54,215 nt of DNA, from assembly GCA_026988975.1 (NCBI GenBank), contig JALSKH010000106.1, forward strand, positions 1 to 54,215, written 5' to 3'. Both the position numbers and the translations under genes were made by a program. Shown here piece by piece: positions 23,050-32,989 of this stretch. How positions within the stretch are numbered: position 1 is the stretch's first letter; each line of letters starts with the position of its first letter. This stretch comes from Campylobacteraceae bacterium (GTDB lineage Bacteria > Campylobacterota > Campylobacteria > Campylobacterales > Sulfurospirillaceae). The notes under the pieces were generated by a model, which did no database searches, was not told the origin of the DNA, and was given only the letters and a program-made list of their open reading frames with translations.

Positions 23050-23939
23050 CAAGAAGTTTAAAAGGAGCGATGACAGCTCTTATAACACCTTTTAAAAAAG
23101 GAAAATTAGATGAAGAGCAGTATGCTAAACTCATAAAAAGACAGATAAACAACGGCATAGATGTAGTAGTTCCAGTAGGTACTACAGGAGAGAGTGCAAC
23201 TCTAAGCCACGAAGAGCATAAAAGATGCATAGAGATAGCAGTCGATACATGTAGAGATACTGCAGTGAAAGTGATCGCAGGGGCAGGAAGCAATGCAACA
23301 CATGAGGCAGTTGATTTGGCGAAATTTGCACAAAAACATGGAGCCGACGGGATACTCTCAGTCACTCCTTACTACAACAAGCCTATGCAAGAAGGATTGT
23401 ATCAGCACTACAAAGCTCTAGCAAACAGTATCGAGATACCAGTTTTGCTATATAATGTTCCGGGTCGTACAGCTTGTGATTTGTTGCCAGAGACTATATA
23501 TCGACTTTTTAACGATTGTGAAAATATATATGGCGTAAAAGAGGCGACAGGATCTATCGAAAGATGCGTAGATCTTCTTGCTCATGAGCCAAATCTTGCT
23601 GTCATTAGCGGAGATGATGCCATAAACTACCCTATTCTCTCAAATGGTGGAAGTGGCGTTATATCTGTAACTTCCAATCTACTTCCAGATCAAACTGCAA
23701 AATTGACTCATTTGGCGATCGAGGGAGATTTCCATGGTGCAAAAGCTATAAACGATAAACTTTATGAGATAAATAAGGCTCTATTTTGTGAAAGCAATCC
23801 AATACCTATAAAGGCTGCTATGTATCTAGCAGGTCTTTTGGATACGCTCGAGTATAGACTTCCGCTGACTGCTCCTAGTAGTGAACATATGAAGAAAATC
23901 GAAGAAGTGATAAAAAGATACGAAATAAAGGGTTTATAA
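23046..23939 (+). CDS. dapA: 4-hydroxy-tetrahydrodipicolinate synthase
   Basis: [55 protein letters not shown]. Confidence 0.97.
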   Translation: MTRSLKGAMTALITPFKKGKLDEEQYAKLIKRQINNGIDVVVPVGTTGESATLSHEEHKRCIEIAVDTCRDTAVKVIAGAGSNATHEAVDLAKFAQKHGADGILSVTPYYNKPMQEGLYQHYKALANSIEIPVLLYNVPGRTACDLLPETIYRLFNDCENIYGVKEATGSIERCVDLLAHEPNLAVISGDDAINYPILSNGGSGVISVTSNLLPDQTAKLTHLAIEGDFHGAKAINDKLYEINKALFCESNPIPIKAAMYLAGLLDTLEYRLPLTAPSSEHMKKIEEVIKRYEIKGL

Positions 23940-23941
23940 AT

Positions 23942-24724
23942 ATGAAATTTTCAGACATTGAGGGCAAAACTCTAGTCATAAGTGGTGGCACTCGCGGAAT
24001 AGGCAAAGCAATCGTCCAAGAATTTGCAAAAAATGGTGCCAATATAGCTTTTACATACAATTCAAATGAAGAGTTAGCAAAAGGGCAAGCCAGTCAGTTA
24101 GAAAAAGAGTTTGGTATAAAAGCAAGGGCTTATGCACTAAATATTTTGGAACCTCTTACTTATAAAGAGCTCTTTAAAGAGATAGATAAAGATTTTGACA
24201 GAGTCGATTTTTTCATATCAAATGCCATCATATCAGGACGAGCAGTAGTTGGTGGATATACAAAATTTATGAGACTAAAGCCAAAAGGCATCAACAATAT
24301 CTTTACCGCTACCGTAAACGCATTTGTGGTGGGAGCCCAGGAAGCTGCAAAAAGAATGGAAAAAGTTGGTGGAGGGAGTATCATATCTCTCTCCTCAACA
24401 GGAAATAGAGTCTATATAGAAAATTACGCGGGACATGGAACTGCGAAAGCGGCGATTGAAGCCATGGTAAGATACGCAGCAACTGAGCTCGGGGAACTTG
24501 GGATTAGAGTTAATGCCATAAGTGGTGGTCCGATAGAGACAGACGCTTTGAGAGCTTTTACAAACTATGAAGAGGTAAAGGCAAAAACAGCAGAATTATC
24601 GCCATTGAACCGTATGGGGCAACCAAAAGATATGGCAGGAGCCGCACTCTTTTTATGCTCAAGCAATGCTTCTTGGATAACAGGGCATACACTCTTGATT
24701 GATGGTGGTACTACATTTAAATGA
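23942..24724 (+). CDS. Short-chain dehydrogenase/reductase, FabL-like enoyl-ACP reductase
   Basis: GGTRGIGKA Rossmann motif; SSTGNRVYIENYAGHGTAK gives a Y-x6-K catalytic spacing; IRVNAISGGPIETDALRAF resembles FabL (enoyl-ACP reductase III). Confidence 0.8.
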   Translation: MKFSDIEGKTLVISGGTRGIGKAIVQEFAKNGANIAFTYNSNEELAKGQASQLEKEFGIKARAYALNILEPLTYKELFKEIDKDFDRVDFFISNAIISGRAVVGGYTKFMRLKPKGINNIFTATVNAFVVGAQEAAKRMEKVGGGSIISLSSTGNRVYIENYAGHGTAKAAIEAMVRYAATELGELGIRVNAISGGPIETDALRAFTNYEEVKAKTAELSPLNRMGQPKDMAGAALFLCSSNASWITGHTLLIDGGTTFK

Positions 24725-25266
24725 TACTCAATCTTCCAAATGCTTTAGCACTTCTTAGGGTCGCTATGGCTCCGTTAATGTATCTGTTTCTAGTAGATAG
24801 AGATAGTTCTCTTTTTAGCGGTATGCACTCATCTTGGCTTGATTATTTTGCTGCACTTTTGTTTGTATTAGCTAGCACAACTGATTTTTTTGATGGTTTT
24901 ATCGCAAGAAGTTGGAATCAAAAGACAGAACTAGGTGCTATACTTGATCCATTGGCTGACAAGATGTTGGTTCTTGCCGCATTTTTAGGGCTTATGATGA
25001 TGGGGCGTGCAAATCCATGGGCTATATACCTGATATTGACAAGAGAATTTTTCATAACAGGCATAAGAGTAGCAAGTGCAAGCAAAGGATACAGCGTCAG
25101 CGCCTCTATGGCTGGTAAAGTCAAGACTGTTACACAAATGTTTGCTATAGGATTTTTAATGATGAATTGGCCATTTGCAAATCTTTTGCTATGGATTGCG
25201 GTTATTTTGACACTATACTCTGGATTTGAGTATATATCTGCTTATGCAAAAAAGGCTTATAAATAA
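24721..25266 (+). CDS. pgsA: CDP-diacylglycerol--glycerol-3-phosphate 3-phosphatidyltransferase
   Basis: CDP-alcohol phosphotransferase motif (DFFDGFIARSWNQKTELGAILDPLADKML). Confidence 0.95.
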   Translation: MILNLPNALALLRVAMAPLMYLFLVDRDSSLFSGMHSSWLDYFAALLFVLASTTDFFDGFIARSWNQKTELGAILDPLADKMLVLAAFLGLMMMGRANPWAIYLILTREFFITGIRVASASKGYSVSASMAGKVKTVTQMFAIGFLMMNWPFANLLLWIAVILTLYSGFEYISAYAKKAYK

Positions 25267-26324
25267 TGGGTACTATAATTTCACTTTTGGTTCTATCCTT
25301 TTTGATATTTTTTCATGAACTAGGACACTTTATGGCGGCTAGATTTTTTGGCGTACATGTAGAGGTTTTTAGTATCGGTTTTGGAAAGAAAATCTACACA
25401 AAAACTCTAGGTAAAACCCAATATGCTCTTAGCATGATACCTCTTGGCGGGTATGTGCAGATGAAGGGACAAGATGACATGGACCCTACTAAAGTAAGCA
25501 ATGACCAAGATAGCTACAATACTAAAAAACCATGGCAGAGGATCATAATACTACTTGCCGGTCCATTTGCAAATTTTGTATTAGCCTTTTTTCTATATAT
25601 CGCTATAGGCAATATAGGAGTAGCTAAATTTGCTCCGATCATCGGTCAAGTATCCAAAGAGTCTCCAGCACTGATGAGTGGAATAGAACCAAAAGATAAA
25701 ATTTTATCTATAAATAACATAGAGATTAAAAGCTGGGATGACTTAAGTAAAAAGATCAGAAAAAGCAAAGGCAAACTCTTTTTTAAAATCAAAAGGGGTG
25801 ATAAAATTATAAAAATCATCGTAACCCCAAAAATTCACAAATATAAAAATATGTTTGGAGAAACCAAAGAGAAGAAAATGGTCGGCATATCTCCAAAAGG
25901 AGATACGATAATCGTAAAATATGGGCTTATGCAAAGTATCCCCTTTGCGCTAGAAGAGACGAAAAATGCAACCACAATGATAGTCCAAAGCCTTAAAAAA
26001 CTAGTCGAAGGAGTAGTTCCTGCCAAAGATTTGGGTGGAATTGTATCTATAGTCCAAGTCACAGCAAAAGCAAGTGCTATCGGAATCGTAGCGCTTTTTG
26101 GATTGACTGCTCTTATATCAGTTAATTTAGGAGTTTTAAACCTGCTTCCGATACCAGCCCTAGATGGCGGACATATAATGTTCAATTTATATGAAATGAT
26201 AACCAAAAGAGCGCCAAGCGAGAGAGTTCTATACTATCTAACCCTTGGTGGTTGGGTATTTTTACTCTCACTGATGGCATTTACAATTTTCAATGATATA
26301 TACAGGATAGCAGGAGGACAGTAG
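25266..26324 (+). CDS. rseP: RseP-family site-2 zinc protease
   Basis: FFHELGHFMAARFFGV (HExxH), PDZ region, LPIPALDGGHI. Confidence 0.95.
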   Translation: MGTIISLLVLSFLIFFHELGHFMAARFFGVHVEVFSIGFGKKIYTKTLGKTQYALSMIPLGGYVQMKGQDDMDPTKVSNDQDSYNTKKPWQRIIILLAGPFANFVLAFFLYIAIGNIGVAKFAPIIGQVSKESPALMSGIEPKDKILSINNIEIKSWDDLSKKIRKSKGKLFFKIKRGDKIIKIIVTPKIHKYKNMFGETKEKKMVGISPKGDTIIVKYGLMQSIPFALEETKNATTMIVQSLKKLVEGVVPAKDLGGIVSIVQVTAKASAIGIVALFGLTALISVNLGVLNLLPIPALDGGHIMFNLYEMITKRAPSERVLYYLTLGGWVFLLSLMAFTIFNDIYRIAGGQ

Positions 26325-26995
26325 TGAAAAAATATGAAGAAAGATATGATGAAATTCTAACAAATATAGAAAAAGTAAGAGTCAGAGTAAATCAACACCA
26401 AATAGTCAAAATCATAGCCGTAAGTAAAAGTGTAGATGCAAAAGAGATCTCACAAATGTACGATATAGGTCAAAGAGCTTTTGGTGAAAACAGAGTACAA
26501 GACCTAAAATCAAAAGTAAAAGAGCTAGAAAACTTGCCAATAGAGTGGCACTTCATAGGCAGACTTCAAACAAACAAGATAAATGCTCTTATAGATTTGA
26601 ATCCAACTCTCATACACTCTTGTAGCTCGCTAGAACTCGCAAAAGAGATAGATAAAAGAGCAAAAGTAAAAAACAGAACTCTAGATATACTTTTACAAAT
26701 AAACAGTGCAAAAGAGGAGCAAAAAGCAGGTGTAATGCCTGAACTTGCGATAGAAATTTATGATGAAATAGCTTCTACATGTAGTAATCTTAACCTAAAA
26801 GGAGTGATGAGCATAGGTGCTCACACAGAAGAAAAAAGAGTCATAAAAGAGAGTTTTAAAACAACTTATGATATTTTTGAAAAGCTAAATAAACAAGGAG
26901 CAAAATATTGCTCTATGGGAATGAGCAACGACTACGAACTAGCAGTAGAGTGCGGAGCAAATATGCTCCGAATTGGTAGCGTTCTGTTTCACTAG
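26324..26995 (+). CDS. YggS-family pyridoxal phosphate-dependent (PLPBP) protein
   Basis: IAVSKSVDAKEI, FGENRVQDLKSK, WHFIGRLQTNKI, SMGMSNDYELAVECGANMLRIGSVLF. Confidence 0.95.
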   Translation: MKKYEERYDEILTNIEKVRVRVNQHQIVKIIAVSKSVDAKEISQMYDIGQRAFGENRVQDLKSKVKELENLPIEWHFIGRLQTNKINALIDLNPTLIHSCSSLELAKEIDKRAKVKNRTLDILLQINSAKEEQKAGVMPELAIEIYDEIASTCSNLNLKGVMSIGAHTEEKRVIKESFKTTYDIFEKLNKQGAKYCSMGMSNDYELAVECGANMLRIGSVLFH

Positions 26996-28473
26996 GAGGC
27001 TGTATTTTTTATTTTTTTGCTTCTGTAGTGGCTAATCATAGGCTGAACTAATAAAATTATAATTATCACCCATAATATTTTGGCGGGCACAGAAGCAAAA
27101 AATATGCTATATGCTCCCCCCGATATAGTAAGAGCTTGTGCAAAGCCTGACTCGGCTATTGGACCTAGTATCATCCCTAGTATTATAGCACTTAGTGAAA
27201 AGCCCATCTTGTCTAAGAAAAAGCCTGTGAAAGCAAAAGTTAGCATTAGCCCTACATCAAACATGCTGTTATTTATCGCATATGAACCGATAACAGCAAA
27301 TACACTAATGGCGGCTATCAATATACTTGCTGGTATAAGTGCGATTCTGGCAAAATATGGTGCAAAGAATAGACCTACAACTAAAAAGACAATATTTGCG
27401 ATAAATAGTGATAAAATAAAACCATATGTAATTTGCCCATATTTTGTAAACAATTCTGGTCCTGGTATGAGACCTTGTATCATTAATCCACCCATTAATG
27501 CCGCGGATACTGTATTTCCTGGAATTCCTAGTGTTAAAAGTGGTACTAAAGAGCCACCAACACAAGCATTGTTTCCGCTTTCCGCGGCAGCAATTCCCTC
27601 TGGATTTCCTTTTCCAAAAAGATTCTTAAATTTTGATTTTTGTTTTGCCATGTTATATGATACAAAAGCAGCTATCGTAGCTCCTTCTCCTGGTATTATG
27701 CCAACAAGTGTTCCAACTGCTGTTCCTAGTGCTATAAAAGGAGCCATTCCTTTTGGCATCTTCTCTCTTTTTATACTTGATAAATCAATATCGTCATTTG
27801 CGATTCTTTTTTCACTGGTTAAGGCAAGCATTTGGGCAATGGAAAACATACCGATTAGTGCAGGCATGAAAGAGACACCCTCATATAGTTCAACTTGTCC
27901 AAATGTATATCTAAGCACCCCACTCATGGCATCTGTTCCGATCAAGGCTATAATAAGACCGATAAGTCCGGATATAATTCCTTTTACTAAGCCTCCTGTT
28001 GAGACAGATATAACACCCGTTAAACCCATAAGAGCAAGAAGAAAATACTCCGGCGGACCAAACTTTAATGCAAATTGAGCCAATAGAGGTGATACCAGAA
28101 GTAGAACCACAACAGAAAATGTTCCACCTATAAAACTTGCTACTACAGAAACTTTTAGTGCCAATCCACCCTTGCCTTGTTTAGTAAGAGGATATCCCTC
28201 TATAGCCGTAGCAGCAGCAGCTGGTGTACCTGGAGTTGAAAGTAAAATAGCAGCAATAGAGCCACCATACATCGCTCCAGCATAGACTCCACCCATCAAA
28301 GAGAGTCCAATCAGAGGTGAGAAAGAGAAAGTTATAGGAATCAAAAGAGCAACTGCCATAGTAGCAGTGAGTCCGGGCATCCCTCCTATTATAATCCCTG
28401 AAATCGAACCAACAGTAACGGCTGTCAATACGCTTACCGACATAACAGCGTGTAAGGCATCTAATATAATCAT
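26992..28473 (-). CDS. Tripartite tricarboxylate transporter permease, TctA family
   Basis: GGMPGLTATMAVALLIPITF, GAMYGGSIAAILLSTPGTPAAAATAIEGYPL, NNACVGGSLVPLLTLGIPGNTVSA. Confidence 0.95.
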   Translation of the reverse strand: MIILDALHAVMSVSVLTAVTVGSISGIIIGGMPGLTATMAVALLIPITFSFSPLIGLSLMGGVYAGAMYGGSIAAILLSTPGTPAAAATAIEGYPLTKQGKGGLALKVSVVASFIGGTFSVVVLLLVSPLLAQFALKFGPPEYFLLALMGLTGVISVSTGGLVKGIISGLIGLIIALIGTDAMSGVLRYTFGQVELYEGVSFMPALIGMFSIAQMLALTSEKRIANDDIDLSSIKREKMPKGMAPFIALGTAVGTLVGIIPGEGATIAAFVSYNMAKQKSKFKNLFGKGNPEGIAAAESGNNACVGGSLVPLLTLGIPGNTVSAALMGGLMIQGLIPGPELFTKYGQITYGFILSLFIANIVFLVVGLFFAPYFARIALIPASILIAAISVFAVIGSYAINNSMFDVGLMLTFAFTGFFLDKMGFSLSAIILGMILGPIAESGFAQALTISGGAYSIFFASVPAKILWVIIIILLVQPMISHYRSKKIKNTAS

Positions 28474-28928
28474 AATGAAGCTCCAAATAATATAGTAGCC
28501 TCAGGCAATTGAATCTCAAAGATCTTAACAAATAAAACATATACGAATAGTGTAATACCAGCGGAAATAATGATTGACTTTCTGAATTTATGGTAGCCCA
28601 TATATCTCATAGTTACAGGTAGAAAGATCAAAGTAGAAATTATAAAGCCCAAATATCTAATTATCCATACATATAATATCAAAGATAGTATAAGTATGAA
28701 GAATTTTTTTGGATTTTTAGCAAAAATAACTTTCACAGAAGCATCAGACATGAAAGAACTGATAAGTTGTATAACTCCTGCTATTCCCAACATTGATGCT
28801 AAAAATTTTATATATACAGCAGTCGTAAAGAGTGCTGATTTTGGAAAACTTGCAGTGCTACGATAAAGTAGCACTGCAAGAATTATAAAAAATATACTTA
28901 GCGTTATGTCTATATATTTTTTACTCAT
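28470..28928 (-). CDS. Tripartite tricarboxylate transporter TctB family protein
   Basis: 152-aa four-TM protein between TctA and TctC genes. Confidence 0.88.
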   Translation of the reverse strand: MSKKYIDITLSIFFIILAVLLYRSTASFPKSALFTTAVYIKFLASMLGIAGVIQLISSFMSDASVKVIFAKNPKKFFILILSLILYVWIIRYLGFIISTLIFLPVTMRYMGYHKFRKSIIISAGITLFVYVLFVKIFEIQLPEATILFGASL

Positions 28929-28934
28929 TTTAAA

Positions 28935-29876
28935 CTACCAAGGTGAAACATCATATACTTTTTGAGTATCTTTTTGTAGTTGTACAAGATAGTCTCTATA
29001 TACTTTGCCTTTCATAGGTTTTAGGAATATAAAGGCTTTTTTGCATTTTGCCTGAAACTCTTTGTCATTTACAACCTTTGAGTATAAATCTGATATTTTA
29101 TCAGCAATGTTTTTCTTAACTTTTGCATTAATCAACATGCCTCTAGTAGCAGTCATGAGCACATTGTATCCCTGCTCAACAGATGTTTTGATATCCATCG
29201 CAACATCAGATCTTTTCTTAGACATTATAGCAATAATTCTGGCTTTTCCGGCTTTATGTTGAGCTAACATTTGAGATAGATTCATAAAAGCAACTTCTAT
29301 ATGATTTCCCAATATCGCAGCTTTTTCTTCAGTCGAGCCTTTGGTTGGCATAAGATTAAACTTAACACCAGTTGCGCTTTCAAAGTTTTTAGCAGCCAAA
29401 AAATCATCGCTTCCTATTCCATTAACTGCAGCTGTTATTTTTTTAGATTTTGCTAATTTAACTAAATCATCCAAGTTTTTAACACTGCTTTGTGCAGGAA
29501 CGACAACAATTTCAGGATCTTCTGCAACATTACCGATAATTTTAAAACTATCAAGTGTATATGTTGCTCTTTTGGCAACGATATGTGCAACAATCTGAGG
29601 TGTAAACATTAAGCCTAGAGTATAGCCATCAGCTCTACTTCTAGCTTCAGCTTCGAAGCCCATCAAGCCACCAGATCCAGGTTTATCGACTATGATGAAT
29701 TTCGCCCCTTTCCAGTACTTCTTGGCTGTCTGAGCAAACAATCTAGCTGTAGTATCAGTTGATCCACCGGCTTTTGAAGGAACGATTAACTTAATAGCTT
29801 TTGAGGGATAGGCCCCAAAACTATTGCTAACAACAACTGTTGCAAAAAACAGTACCAATGAGATAATTTTTCTCAT
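28935..29876 (-). CDS. Tripartite tricarboxylate transporter substrate-binding protein (TctC/Bug family)
   Basis: Signal peptide then YPSKAIKLIVPSKAGGSTDTTARLFA, VDKPGSGGLMGFEAEARSRADGYTLG. Confidence 0.93.
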   Translation of the reverse strand: MRKIISLVLFFATVVVSNSFGAYPSKAIKLIVPSKAGGSTDTTARLFAQTAKKYWKGAKFIIVDKPGSGGLMGFEAEARSRADGYTLGLMFTPQIVAHIVAKRATYTLDSFKIIGNVAEDPEIVVVPAQSSVKNLDDLVKLAKSKKITAAVNGIGSDDFLAAKNFESATGVKFNLMPTKGSTEEKAAILGNHIEVAFMNLSQMLAQHKAGKARIIAIMSKKRSDVAMDIKTSVEQGYNVLMTATRGMLINAKVKKNIADKISDLYSKVVNDKEFQAKCKKAFIFLKPMKGKVYRDYLVQLQKDTQKVYDVSPW

Positions 29877-29997
29877 ATTTTCTCCTTTGTAAAGATTAAA
29901 TCTAGAGAGATGTTATCATAAAGTTATGTAAAAAAAATAAAATTTTGTAAAAGTGGCTTAAAAATATTTAAAAAAAATTAGAGTTGTGTGGCAAGGT

Positions 29998-30029
29998 AAC
30001 AAACGAACCAATAGAATGGTTCGTTTGTT
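29998..30029. terminator. Strong hairpin downstream of oorC
   Basis: Perfect 13-bp stem AACAAACGAACCA / TGGTTCGTTTGTT with 6-nt loop, 8 bp beyond the oorC stop; no immediate long T-run on the minus strand. Confidence 0.55.
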
Positions 30030-30036
30030 TATATAT

Positions 30037-30591
30037 TTATTCTGATAAAGCCTCTTTGGCATATTTTATGCCTAATTCATAAGCTTTTTTATTTACTTCA
30101 TGAACTTTTTTAGGAACTTTTTCAAGTGTGACTTCCATGACTAAATCAAAATCCAAAACTTTTGTCATCTCCATTGTGATACCAAGCGCTACGACTGATT
30201 GGGTGATAACATTTCCAACCTCTTCTTTTGCGATAGTGATAAGTGGTATCTCATAGATATTCCATTTTTTTCTATCTTCATCCGTTGGAGTTACAAGATT
30301 TGGCTCAACTACAATGTTGCCGCCCTCTTTTACGCCGTTTTTAAACTGATCATAACTAACCTGAGCAGTAGCTATCATAAACTCAATTTCGCCCTCATTT
30401 GCATATGGGTACATTATCTCATTATCATCTAGCAAGATGTCCACTTTTGTGGGACCGCCTCTTACTTGTGAAGTATATGTTGCAGATTTTACACCATAAC
30501 CACCACTTTTTATCTTTGCTTCAGCCAAAATCTCACCTGCTAGGATAACACCTTGACCACCAACACCAACAAATCTTAATTGTCTTCTCAT
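30037..30591 (-). CDS. oorC: 2-oxoglutarate:acceptor oxidoreductase gamma subunit
   Basis: RFVGVGGQGVILAGEILAEA, GVKSATYTSQVRGGPTKVDIL. Confidence 0.93.
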   Translation of the reverse strand: MRRQLRFVGVGGQGVILAGEILAEAKIKSGGYGVKSATYTSQVRGGPTKVDILLDDNEIMYPYANEGEIEFMIATAQVSYDQFKNGVKEGGNIVVEPNLVTPTDEDRKKWNIYEIPLITIAKEEVGNVITQSVVALGITMEMTKVLDFDLVMEVTLEKVPKKVHEVNKKAYELGIKYAKEALSE

Positions 30592-30604
30592 TTCGTGTTT
30601 CTCC

Positions 30605-31438
30605 TTACAGTTGAACTTTTGTTTTATTTTGTGCAGCTTCTATCACTTTGCTATATGCTTCACAATACTCTAGTGCCTCTTCATCTTTTTTTAGTACACC
30701 AGTTGGAAATTTTACTGCTTTTTCTTCATCGCTTAAAGCCTCAAATTTTTTCTTAGGTGCAATTCTTCCCTCTATCCAGTTAAGTGTTTGGATTGCCTCG
30801 CCCATCTTGTTTTTTCTACCAAGATTTATATGACAGTTTGAGAAGATATCAAAGAAAGAGTAGCCTTTATGTTTAAAGCCTTCTACTAGAACTTTTTCCA
30901 TCTTTTTTGGATCCAAAACAGATTCTCTAGCCACAAAAGATGCTCCAGCTGCATCAGCTAATTTGCAAGCATCAAAAGTTGGATCTACATTTCCATACTG
31001 AGCAGTTACTGTCCACATTCCTTTTGGTGTAGTTGGGCTTGTTTGTGAATTTGTTAAACCGTATATAAAGTTGTTTATAACTATATGATTTAGATCAATA
31101 TTTCTTCTGCAACCGTGGATTGTATGATTTCCGCCGATTGCTAGTCCGTCACCATCTCCTGTTACTACGATAACATGCTTATCAGGATTTGCTAGTTTTA
31201 TACCAGTGGCATATGCAATGGCTCGACCATGAGTTGTATGAACTGTATTGCAGTCTATGTATGAGCTAAATCTTCCGCTACAGCCGATTCCCGCAACTAC
31301 ACAAACATCTTCCATACTCCATCCCATTTTATCGATGGCACGAATAACTGATTTTAAGATAACTCCATCTCCACAACCCCAACACCAAAGCGTTGGAAGT
31401 TTGTCTGTTCTTAGGTATTTTTCATAATTAAAAGCCAT
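30605..31438 (-). CDS. oorB: 2-oxoglutarate:acceptor oxidoreductase beta subunit (TPP-binding)
   Basis: WCWGCGDGVILKSV, GIGCSGRFSSYIDCNTVHTTHGRAIAYATGIKLANPD, GDGDGLAIGGNH. Confidence 0.95.
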   Translation of the reverse strand: MAFNYEKYLRTDKLPTLWCWGCGDGVILKSVIRAIDKMGWSMEDVCVVAGIGCSGRFSSYIDCNTVHTTHGRAIAYATGIKLANPDKHVIVVTGDGDGLAIGGNHTIHGCRRNIDLNHIVINNFIYGLTNSQTSPTTPKGMWTVTAQYGNVDPTFDACKLADAAGASFVARESVLDPKKMEKVLVEGFKHKGYSFFDIFSNCHINLGRKNKMGEAIQTLNWIEGRIAPKKKFEALSDEEKAVKFPTGVLKKDEEALEYCEAYSKVIEAAQNKTKVQL

Positions 31439-31439
31439 A

Positions 31440-32570
31440 TTACATCATCTCCTTAACTTTTGCTACCATCTCAATAGGCGCAATAGGACGACCGTTTGCT
31501 TTGTGAAGTGTTGCAAAGTCATCTCTTCTCATCACTCTCTCAATCTCTTCGAGATATTGACCCATGTTTAACTCTGTAACCATAATTTTGTCAAATTTCT
31601 CACCAATCTCTTTTAGTTTTTCAGATGGACTTGGCCAAATTGTTGTTGGTCTAAAAAGCCCTGCTTTTATACCATCTTTTCTTAGTTTTAAAACAGCCTC
31701 TTTTGCACCACGACTGATACTTCCATAAGCTATGATACAAACCTCAGCATCATCAAGCATAAACTCTTCATACTCAAGTAGATCTGGGGCATTGTTTATT
31801 TTACCCATTAGTCTCTCTATATTGTACTCACAAATCTTCGCATCTTCAGTTGGAAAACCTGTTGGTCCATGATGAAGACCGGTTATGTGATAGTGATATC
31901 CTTTAAAAAAAGGATTTAAAACTGCCGGAGTATTTGGAGCTGCATCATAAGGTTTATAATCTTTTGGATCACCTGTGAACTCTTTTCTGTTTATGATTGA
32001 TTTTTCTACCTCTTCTAAATCAGGAAGAATTGCTTTTCCAACCATATGCCCAAGTGTTTCATCAAGCAAAACAAAGACGGGCGTCATATACTCTTCAGCC
32101 AAATTAAAAGCTCTAACTGTTTCAGTATAACACTCTTCCAAGCTACCAGGGCAAAGTGTAATTGATGCAAAATCACCATGACTTGGATGCTTAGCTTGAC
32201 CGATATCAGCCTGAGAAACCCTGGTTGGAAGACCAGTACTCGGACCACCTCTCATAACATTTATGATTACAAGTGGAACTTCGGTTATAAATGAGAAACC
32301 TATCTGTTCTGATTTTAAAGAGATTCCCGGACCGCTAGTTGCAGTCATCGCTTTGACACCACTCATGGATGCTCCTAAAGCTACGCTAATACCACCTATC
32401 TCATCTTCCATCTGTATAAAATGTCCGCCTACTCTTGGTAGCAATACACTTGTTTCATGTGCAATTTCACTAGAAGGTGTCAGTGGATAACCTCCAAAAA
32501 ATCTACAACCACACTCTACAGCTGCTTTTGCTACAAGTCCGTTACCATTTGAGATTACTTCTCTTGCCAT
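31440..32570 (-). CDS. oorA: 2-oxoglutarate:acceptor oxidoreductase alpha subunit
   Basis: GCRFFGGYPLTPSSEIAHE, MEDEIGGISVALGASMSGVKAMTATSGPGISLKSEQIG, MRGGPSTGLPTRVSQADI. Confidence 0.95.
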   Translation of the reverse strand: MAREVISNGNGLVAKAAVECGCRFFGGYPLTPSSEIAHETSVLLPRVGGHFIQMEDEIGGISVALGASMSGVKAMTATSGPGISLKSEQIGFSFITEVPLVIINVMRGGPSTGLPTRVSQADIGQAKHPSHGDFASITLCPGSLEECYTETVRAFNLAEEYMTPVFVLLDETLGHMVGKAILPDLEEVEKSIINRKEFTGDPKDYKPYDAAPNTPAVLNPFFKGYHYHITGLHHGPTGFPTEDAKICEYNIERLMGKINNAPDLLEYEEFMLDDAEVCIIAYGSISRGAKEAVLKLRKDGIKAGLFRPTTIWPSPSEKLKEIGEKFDKIMVTELNMGQYLEEIERVMRRDDFATLHKANGRPIAPIEMVAKVKEMM

Positions 32571-32579
32571 CTATTCTCC

Positions 32580-32897
32580 CTATGCACTTAATTTTCTATA
32601 ATGATTATTTTTAACTGCCTCAGCTCTTTGTTTAGCTTCGTCAGTTATCCTTGCAAACTTAAATTCACCACGATCTGCAACATAAATTGCAAAGTCAGGA
32701 CAGTGCAATTCACAATCCCTGCATCCTATGCAAGCATCTGGCACTTCAACTTCTATCATTGATCCCAAAACAGAATTTGGTGCTTGAACCATAGCTAAAA
32801 CACCTGCTGGACACATACTAACACAAACATCACATGCTTTGCATCTTGATGTATCTACCCAAACAGGGGTATTTTGTGGAGCTGTCATACTACTCAT
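32580..32897 (-). CDS. oorD: 2-oxoglutarate:acceptor oxidoreductase delta subunit (ferredoxin-like)
   Basis: Two 4Fe-4S motifs CKACDVCVSMCP and CIGCRDCELHCP; start set at MSSMTAP; the ORF track extends to 32939. Confidence 0.92.
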   Translation of the reverse strand: MSSMTAPQNTPVWVDTSRCKACDVCVSMCPAGVLAMVQAPNSVLGSMIEVEVPDACIGCRDCELHCPDFAIYVADRGEFKFARITDEAKQRAEAVKNNHYRKLSA

Positions 32898-32989
32898 ATC
32901 ATATTCTCCTTTTTTTACATTTATTAACATAACTTTCATTTAACTTAATAAAAAATATTACATACTTTACAAAAGTATTGCTTAAAAGT

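Noticed and set aside
27080-28078. 332-aa ORF on the + strand antisense to tctA
   Set aside because: Fully antisense to a clear TctA gene, low-complexity Ala/Pro/Ile-rich composition and no recognisable fold; explained by codon bias of the TctA strand.
32959-32975. Short ATACTTT/AAAGTAT inverted repeat between oorD and sucD
   Set aside because: Only about 7 bp of stem in AT-rich DNA; compatible with chance.
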